Below the pieces are notes generated by a model. That model did not search any database and was not told where the DNA came from. It saw only the letters and a program-made list of their open reading frames with translations. From NCBI GenBank assembly GCA_012295275.1, contig CM022674.1, positions 11,704,864 through 11,768,863 of the forward strand: a DNA stretch of 64,000 nucleotides, read 5' to 3'. The first letter of the stretch is position 1. Each line of letters begins with the position of its first letter. Position numbers and translations under genes: made by a program. Below, in pieces: positions 57,905-64,000 of the stretch. Source of the stretch: Chrysomallon squamiferum. Taxonomy: Eukaryota; Mollusca; Gastropoda; Neomphalida; Peltospiridae.

Positions 57905-59502
57905 GTTAGATTAACAGAAAAGAAGAAAGTTACTTTGTATTTCTAGCTAGTTAATGGCGCACTAACCTGAGTTTTAAATATTAGGAAGCATGAGCTTTGC
58001 TCTTTAGGATCTAAATCCAATTCAAGGTTAAAACTTTAATTTAAAAATACCATTTCTGACTTTGCCCCAGCCAACGCTTGATGCAGTTTAAAGACCAATA
58101 TTACTAAGTCTGAACTGACCATATCACCCAGGTCAGGAGTTTAGATTAGTACGAGTAACAAACATAACAATACAGTGAATACTGCTGATAACAATACAGT
58201 AATTAAAAAATACAAATGATAATCTAGAATAGCATTTACAATCAATAACAAATGGGAAATAACTGAACTGGAATAAATACAAACTCTTATATATTTCTGT
58301 ATTAAATGATGCATAATTATTGCATAAAAATTAAAATGAATGAAATTAATACAAGATGTCAGTATAACTGTAACTTGTAAGCTATGAATAATAAATATTT
58401 GATGACTGATGTAAAACAAATGTCAAAATTGATCAATTAACACTTTAAAAAAGAAATAATTGAAATTTGATTAGTTCAGATATATTTTCTTTTGTTAGGT
58501 TAGTAAATCAGAGGTAAACAAATTTCAATGGAAAATATTTTCTTTGTAAAATTGTAAAACATGAACAAATTCTACCATGATTATTTGGTAAAATTCCATT
58601 TTAAAATGGTTTATTGAAATAAGTTAATAATTCAAAATTTGTTTTGTATTGTAAAAAAGGAATTGATTTCTTCATTAAAAAAAAAAAAAAAAAAAAAATT
58701 AAATAAAAGGAAAAGAGAAAAACAGTTGTTTGATTCAACAAACACATTTAATTTAAATGAGTCACCAGTTTTTGAAACATCTTGAGGACATTTTTTTTGT
58801 ATTACATCTACACCGAATGTGGAAATATTAATACATTAATTATTATTAACATTTATACTTGCACAACATCACAATCATTTTAAAAATGTTCTTTCACTTT
58901 CAAATATTTATATAAAAAAAAACAACAACCCCAGAATCAAATAATAACTCTAATGGTATTTTGAAATTCTGTTTACCTTTTATCCCCAGATTTTGCAGGA
59001 ACTGGATTTGAAAAATCATAGATGCTGGGATAGACTGAACACTTTGTTCTCACAGTAGAATTCATCCATTTAAAGAGAACTAACAAGCTTGTGAGCATTA
59101 AAACTAGTTTTTCAGGTCATTTAATATTTGCTGTGGAATTATTTTAAATAAGAAGAAAACAAAACATTCAGTATGTTTAGATATGTGTGTATTGTAATAA
59201 CTTGATCACATTTACACAGATATACAAACAGAACAGAACATTTAAGAAATTACATAATTTTATTTCAATGTGTAATGATTATGTGACTGAAGATTTTTAA
59301 ATAACCATGATTTATTTTTTTAAATTTCGTTTTTAGCTTTTATTTTTTGATGTGAAAAAAAAAGAAATTTTATTAATAACATATTAAATTATATTTATAC
59401 AAAACTTTATGACTATTTTGTCTCTAAATATTAATTTTGGTTATGAACATTGTTATTATTATTATTATCACTATTATTATTTTTTGTTTTGTTTCATTGC
59501 AG
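57905..59502. other. Probable intron 1 of the zinc-finger gene
   Basis: AT-rich, with a poly-A run at 58678-58698 and no coding signal on either strand. No minisatellite was found here, in contrast to the peptidase gene. Confidence 0.4.
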
Positions 59503-59831
59503 GATTAAATTTCTGAATGAAAATATCAAGAAGAATCTTTTTCAGTTTTGGCAGAAAATTTAGATACTCATTTTAAATATGATAATTCAGAAGTCCCAGA
59601 ATCATTCACTCTTTATAAATAAAACTGGGAAATATTTAGCAATTATGAGAAATATTTACAACACTGAATAAATTATCTGCAGTCTTAAGAGATATATTAG
59701 GAGTATTCCTAAACTGACAGCAAAGAAGTGTAACTAACATGATTTGTTTAGACAACTGACAGTAATAATTTTAAAACTAAGAGGTAGCAGTCAGTACAAA
59801 CAATACACAGTGTTAGTTAAATACAAACATT
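59503..59831 (+). other. 5' UTR portion of the zinc-finger gene
   Basis: A good acceptor (TTTTGTTTCATTGCAG, AG at 59501-59502) precedes 329 bp of non-coding sequence leading to the ATG at 59832. This suggests the coding exon is at least the second exon. Confidence 0.6.
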
Positions 59832-62800
59832 ATGGATCCCAATGTTTCTATGCTTGAGGTGAACCCAGCACAACTGGAGGTTCTGGAAAGTTTGATGCAG
59901 TTGAGAAATGAAGAACCAAACACAAACCAGGCAGTTTCAGTGCCAGTGCAGGGCACAGAGGAGGCAGTGCAGACCAGCATCGTCCAGATGGAGGGTGAAA
60001 TGGAAGGTGAAGCAGAAAATCAGATGGTAACCATAGTACCCATGGAGGATGTCCAATCAGACAAAATGGTGACGTTCATCGCGGTTGATGAAATGGGAAA
60101 CCGTGTTCATCTTCCAGACGATGTTGTGACGTTCGTGTCAGTGGACGATGATGGGAACACGATACAGCTAGAGTGTAGTGACCTGACCCAGGAACAGATG
60201 CAGGTTATTCAGGTAGGGATGGACCTGGAGGCTGCATCACAAGAAGGCGGCAAAGTGAACATAATGCAGGGTGCAGTGGAGAGTATTGAGGTGTACAAGT
60301 GTGATCTGTGTAGGCAGGTGTTCACTAAGAGGACTGACTGGGATGACCATGACTGTCCAGGACATCAAGATGACCAGGAGGCTATTTTACAACCACTGGC
60401 AATCCAGCTAGAACAGCAGCAGGCACACAGAGGAGTGGTCATCAAGGAAGAAGATGACTCGAGTCTGGAGTGTAACTTGTGTCATCGAAGCTTTGCTCTG
60501 AGAGAGAACTGGGAACAGCACATGTTATCTCATCTGGACAAAATTGAAGCTCGACCTAACACCGAGTTAGAAATGAAACAGCTCTCCATTGTAGATTCTG
60601 GAAGCAATGCTGTAGTTTTGTCTGCTAAGACTGGAGATGTCGAGTACAGGTGTGATGCTTGTGGTAAAAGGTACCAGGAGAAGACGGAACTAGAAAAACA
60701 TCTTGTTACACACATTGTGGACAAGTTCTACGAATGTCCAATCTGCAGTAGTGCCTTTGCTACCAAATTCAGCCTTAGAAAACACGTCATCAATCATCTG
60801 AAAGGAAAAGGGAAACCATTCAAATGTGAACTGTGTGAGAAAGCATTTAACCAGAAAGTAAATCTTCGAGCTCACATGTCAGTTCACACTGGCCTACGAG
60901 AGTTCAAATGTCACATCTGTCAGAAAGAATTTTCTCTGAAAGGAAATTTAAACAAACACCTGAGAATCCACACTGATGAGAGACCATTCAAGTGTAACAT
61001 ATGTGGACGATCGTTCAAGGTGAAGGAGTACTTGATACAGCACAGGCTGACACACTCCAGCGAGCTTCCCTTTGCCTGTGGTCAGTGTGGGAGAAGGTTC
61101 AAGTTGCAGGAATACGCTGACCGCCACACACTGAAGTGTGATGGGACAAGAACATCAATCTGTGAACAGTGCGGTATGTCCTATGCATCAAGAGGTGATT
61201 TGAACAGACACATTGATGAAGTCCATCCCGAGATGAAACCATACCAGTGTCCTACTTGCAACAAGAGGTTCAAACTGAAGAGTTACCTGCAGCAACATGA
61301 GCTTTCTCACACCGCCGGCAGAAACTGGGTGTGTGGAGTTTGTAAGAAAGATTTTAAATGTCGACATTCGCTACGACAGCATCTGATGTGGCACTCGAGA
61401 CAGGAGAAGAATGAGAAGTTTACTTGTGAGGTTTGTGGGAAGGAGATTCAGTATGAGCTCAACATGAAACGTCACATGCTGCTGCACACAGGAAACATGC
61501 CGTTCACGTGTGAGGTGTGTCAGCGCGGCTTCCCGGACTCCTCACATCTAAGACGTCACATGATGAGACACAATGGAGAAAAACCACACAAGTGTGAACT
61601 GTGTGGAAAAGGATTTTACACAAGCACTCATCTAAAACGACATGTTAAGACCCACTCCTCACTGACCAAGCCTTTTGCCTGCAAGATCTGTGGAAAGGGT
61701 TTTCTCACAGAGGAGAAAATGACGAGACATTTTGAGACCCATTACGGAGCAGTGAAAGGCCGATTCAAATGCAAGTATTGTGACAAAGCGTGTAACAAGA
61801 GATCTGACCTGTCTAGACACACGCTGATTCACACTGGAGAAAAACCATACAAGTGTGAGATCTGTGGTTTGGCTTTTAGAACATCAACCCATCGCAAGCG
61901 CCATCTACTGACACACACCACTGAGAAACCTTTCAAGTGCAGTGAATGTAACAAAGCATTCAAATCTCGTGATGTGTTGAAGAAACACGAAGCAATTCAC
62001 AAAGAAGGCAAGTCTGGCTGGAAGAAGTATTGTCCCAAGTGTGGCAAAGGTTTCAAGTTTGTTTTCAAGCTGAGAGAGCATGAGAAACGTGGATGTGAAA
62101 ATGATGTAGAGCAAGTGAAAAGTGAAGAAACTGAGAAAAAATCTGAGAATCAGCAAGAAGTTTCTGAAGACAAAGTGAAAACAGAAACACCAGCTCGACC
62201 ACATAAGTGTGCCATGTGTAACCGAAGTTTTAAAACAATTGACCACCTGAGCAGACATGAAGCTACACATAAAGATGATGAAGGGGAGACATCTCTACTG
62301 GATGATGATTCAGATGAGGAGAAGATGGAACAAGAGACAGTGAATGATCTACAGTGTAAACAGTGCAGCAAGCAGTTTGAAGAGAAATCTGACCTGGAGA
62401 AACATCGTTCATACTGTAAAGTTAAACCACAGACAAAGTCTGTGAATTACATCAACAAGAAGAAACCAAAGCAGAAGGGTAACCAGTGCATTCTCTGTGG
62501 GAAAGTGTTTGTCAAAGGCTCTCATGCTCTGAAACAACACATCTCTCTGATGCATACAGTGGAAGACTTTGCAGCAGCAAAGAGTCCTGTACCAGACACC
62601 TTCTACAAGTGTGATGACTGCGGAAAGCTTTTTGCTCAAGCAGTGAACTGGAAAAAACACTTACTAACTCACAAGGAAGAAGGGGAAGCTTCTGACAACA
62701 CTGTTGGTGAAGGGAAAGATACAGATGCTACTGAAAAACCTCACAAATGTGGATTCTGCTCCATTTCATTCCGAGAGTCAACAAATCTTGTGAAGCATCT

Positions 62801-64000
62801 GCTAGCTCTTCATTACAAAAAGCCTGCTGACAGTTCTGTACCAGGAACTTTTACTTCTGAAGTGAGCCAAGATGAGTCTAAAGAAAATGAAGTAACAGAT
62901 AAAACAGCCAGTGAAGATCAGTCTGAGTCTACTCCAAGAACTGACACTCGAGATAAACCATACAAGTGCGAGAAATGTCCTAAACAGTTTGGACACATCA
63001 CCTTCCTCAACAAACACATTCTTTCACAGCATCCGCCTCCAAAGATCAAGAAAACTGACACTGAAAGTAACAAAGCATTGTCTGAATATTCGTCTATCGA
63101 GTTTCCATTTGCCTGTGATGACTGTGGAGTGAAGTTCCGGACACCAGGAGGTCTGAACACACACAAAGAGTCGCTGTGTCAGAACGTACACAGCTGTGAA
63201 GAGGGCTCTCCATACAAGAGTCCAGATAGAAAAGTTGATAGACACAACTGCAATGTTTGTGACAGTGTCCAGCCCACTGCATCTGCTTTGTTAAAACACA
63301 TGAGGAAAACTCACAAGCATATAAAGTTCCCATGCTATGTGTGTGGAAAGGGATATGCAAAGGAAACTGGTTTAAAACAGCACATCACAATCAAACATGG
63401 TGAGCCAAAAACACCGAGGTCTTCTAAAGTTATTCCAGAACCTGAGTCAAGAGAGAGAAAGTTTACTTGTGAGCACTGTCAGCGAGGATTCAGAACTGAA
63501 TCTCAGCTCAAACGTCACATTCCAACTCACAAAGAGGAACATGCAGACTTCATTAAGAAGGAGCCACTATCACCTGTGGCAGCAGGCTACAGCTGTGATG
63601 CCTGTTCTCAGACATTCCATCTGCACTCTGAACTGAAGAATCACATGTTGAAGATGCATGCTGATGACTCTGACAACAGTGATGATCAGTCAGTAGATGA
63701 AGATGTGAGAGAGTTTGAAATAGTTAGAGGAGGAGGGCAGACAGAACTGTCTGTGGCAGTAGAAAAACTGCTTGTTTGTGATGAATGTGGTGAGTGGTTT
63801 TCTTCACCTTATGATTACAAAACTCACAAGAGTGCAGTCCATGGCAGAGAGGAGGAATCACTGGAAAATATCATCACACCATCAGAGCGGCAGACATTCT
63901 CATGTGAGCAGTGTGATACAACATTTTCTTCCAGATTCAAGCTGAACAGACACACAGCCAATAAACATGAAAGTGAAAAATCTTCATCTCCTTCCCGTAC
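59832..64000 (+). CDS. Poly-C2H2 zinc-finger protein, 3' end beyond window
   Basis: An ATG at 59832 with strong context (A at -3, G at +4) and an in-frame TAG at 59814-59816 opens 1389 codons without a stop. Residues 1-154 are acidic, Gln/Met/Val-rich and finger-free. I count 32 fingers: finger 1 at about 155-178, finger 2 at about 212-236, a dense run of fingers 3-19 at about 272-760 with occasional TGEKPYKC-type linkers, then fingers 20-32 (about 791-1385) spaced by acidic, Ser/Glu/Lys-rich linkers. Fingers 8, 19, 21 and 26 end in Cys (C2HC). KKEPLSP at 63559-63579 is a SUMO-like psi-K-x-E site. The protein is presumably nuclear and nucleic-acid binding; target unknown and no KRAB, BTB or ZAD domain is visible. 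The sequence is intact and richer in G+C than the flanks. I do not recognise a specific orthologue. Confidence 0.95.
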   Translation, partial: MDPNVSMLEVNPAQLEVLESLMQLRNEEPNTNQAVSVPVQGTEEAVQTSIVQMEGEMEGEAENQMVTIVPMEDVQSDKMVTFIAVDEMGNRVHLPDDVVTFVSVDDDGNTIQLECSDLTQEQMQVIQVGMDLEAASQEGGKVNIMQGAVESIEVYKCDLCRQVFTKRTDWDDHDCPGHQDDQEAILQPLAIQLEQQQAHRGVVIKEEDDSSLECNLCHRSFALRENWEQHMLSHLDKIEARPNTELEMKQLSIVDSGSNAVVLSAKTGDVEYRCDACGKRYQEKTELEKHLVTHIVDKFYECPICSSAFATKFSLRKHVINHLKGKGKPFKCELCEKAFNQKVNLRAHMSVHTGLREFKCHICQKEFSLKGNLNKHLRIHTDERPFKCNICGRSFKVKEYLIQHRLTHSSELPFACGQCGRRFKLQEYADRHTLKCDGTRTSICEQCGMSYASRGDLNRHIDEVHPEMKPYQCPTCNKRFKLKSYLQQHELSHTAGRNWVCGVCKKDFKCRHSLRQHLMWHSRQEKNEKFTCEVCGKEIQYELNMKRHMLLHTGNMPFTCEVCQRGFPDSSHLRRHMMRHNGEKPHKCELCGKGFYTSTHLKRHVKTHSSLTKPFACKICGKGFLTEEKMTRHFETHYGAVKGRFKCKYCDKACNKRSDLSRHTLIHTGEKPYKCEICGLAFRTSTHRKRHLLTHTTEKPFKCSECNKAFKSRDVLKKHEAIHKEGKSGWKKYCPKCGKGFKFVFKLREHEKRGCENDVEQVKSEETEKKSENQQEVSEDKVKTETPARPHKCAMCNRSFKTIDHLSRHEATHKDDEGETSLLDDDSDEEKMEQETVNDLQCKQCSKQFEEKSDLEKHRSYCKVKPQTKSVNYINKKKPKQKGNQCILCGKVFVKGSHALKQHISLMHTVEDFAAAKSPVPDTFYKCDDCGKLFAQAVNWKKHLLTHKEEGEASDNTVGEGKDTDATEKPHKCGFCSISFRESTNLVKHLLALHYKKPADSSVPGTFTSEVSQDESKENEVTDKTASEDQSESTPRTDTRDKPYKCEKCPKQFGHITFLNKHILSQHPPPKIKKTDTESNKALSEYSSIEFPFACDDCGVKFRTPGGLNTHKESLCQNVHSCEEGSPYKSPDRKVDRHNCNVCDSVQPTASALLKHMRKTHKHIKFPCYVCGKGYAKETGLKQHITIKHGEPKTPRSSKVIPEPESRERKFTCEHCQRGFRTESQLKRHIPTHKEEHADFIKKEPLSPVAAGYSCDACSQTFHLHSELKNHMLKMHADDSDNSDDQSVDEDVREFEIVRGGGQTELSVAVEKLLVCDECGEWFSSPYDYKTHKSAVHGREEESLENIITPSERQTFSCEQCDTTFSSRFKLNRHTANKHESEKSSSPSR

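Noticed and set aside
60530-63360. Several minus-strand frames opposite the zinc-finger gene
   Set aside because: They are shadows of the finger-coding strand, without their own motifs.

Overview
This is eukaryotic genomic DNA from an animal with long introns. It is AT-rich and saturated with microsatellites and minisatellites. Several degraded short interspersed repeats resemble, from memory, a SINE tail that is very common in mollusc genomes, so a mollusc (perhaps a gastropod) is my best guess for the source. That guess rests on remembered repeat families and was not searched. Two protein-coding genes can be supported, both on the + strand. No rRNA, tRNA, CRISPR or bacterial-type feature was seen.

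Bases 1-34686 are almost entirely non-coding. They hold long CA, CT, ATT, AAT and TTTA tracts, a 49-bp CpG-bearing minisatellite (2256-2912), a 33-bp minisatellite of about 70 copies (11745-14820) split by a mariner-type DNA transposon (14009-14720), a 35-bp minisatellite (23818-24138), a 330-bp CA tract (31665-31997) and scattered SINE remnants. A possible first coding exon lies at 5801-5849. If it is real, much of this stretch is the first intron of the downstream gene.

Bases 34687-51512 hold 22 exons of one M13-family zinc metallopeptidase (neprilysin / endothelin-converting-enzyme type). Splice phases agree at every junction, and the joined product is about 780-820 residues: a short cytosolic tail, one transmembrane anchor, and a complete ectodomain with HEITH, GENIADNGG, VHSPGRFR and a CKVW end. 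Such enzymes cut extracellular peptides at the cell surface. The most unusual feature of the window is in this gene: several introns carry tandem arrays that begin at, and copy, the exon/intron junction. Exon 6's 3' end plus splice donor is repeated some 20 times over 2.3 kb. Exon 8's end plus donor is present 15 times as a 37-bp unit. Exon 11's acceptor plus exon start is present three times.

Bases 51513-57700 are the 3' flank and intergenic DNA, with a 36-bp-stem hairpin at 54255-54339. A probable promoter and first non-coding exon lie near 57740-57904, followed by an acceptor at 59501. From 59832 to the window end an uninterrupted reading frame of 1389 codons encodes a C2H2 zinc-finger protein with 32 recognisable fingers, cut off by the window edge. 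The two genes show no functional link beyond being neighbours.
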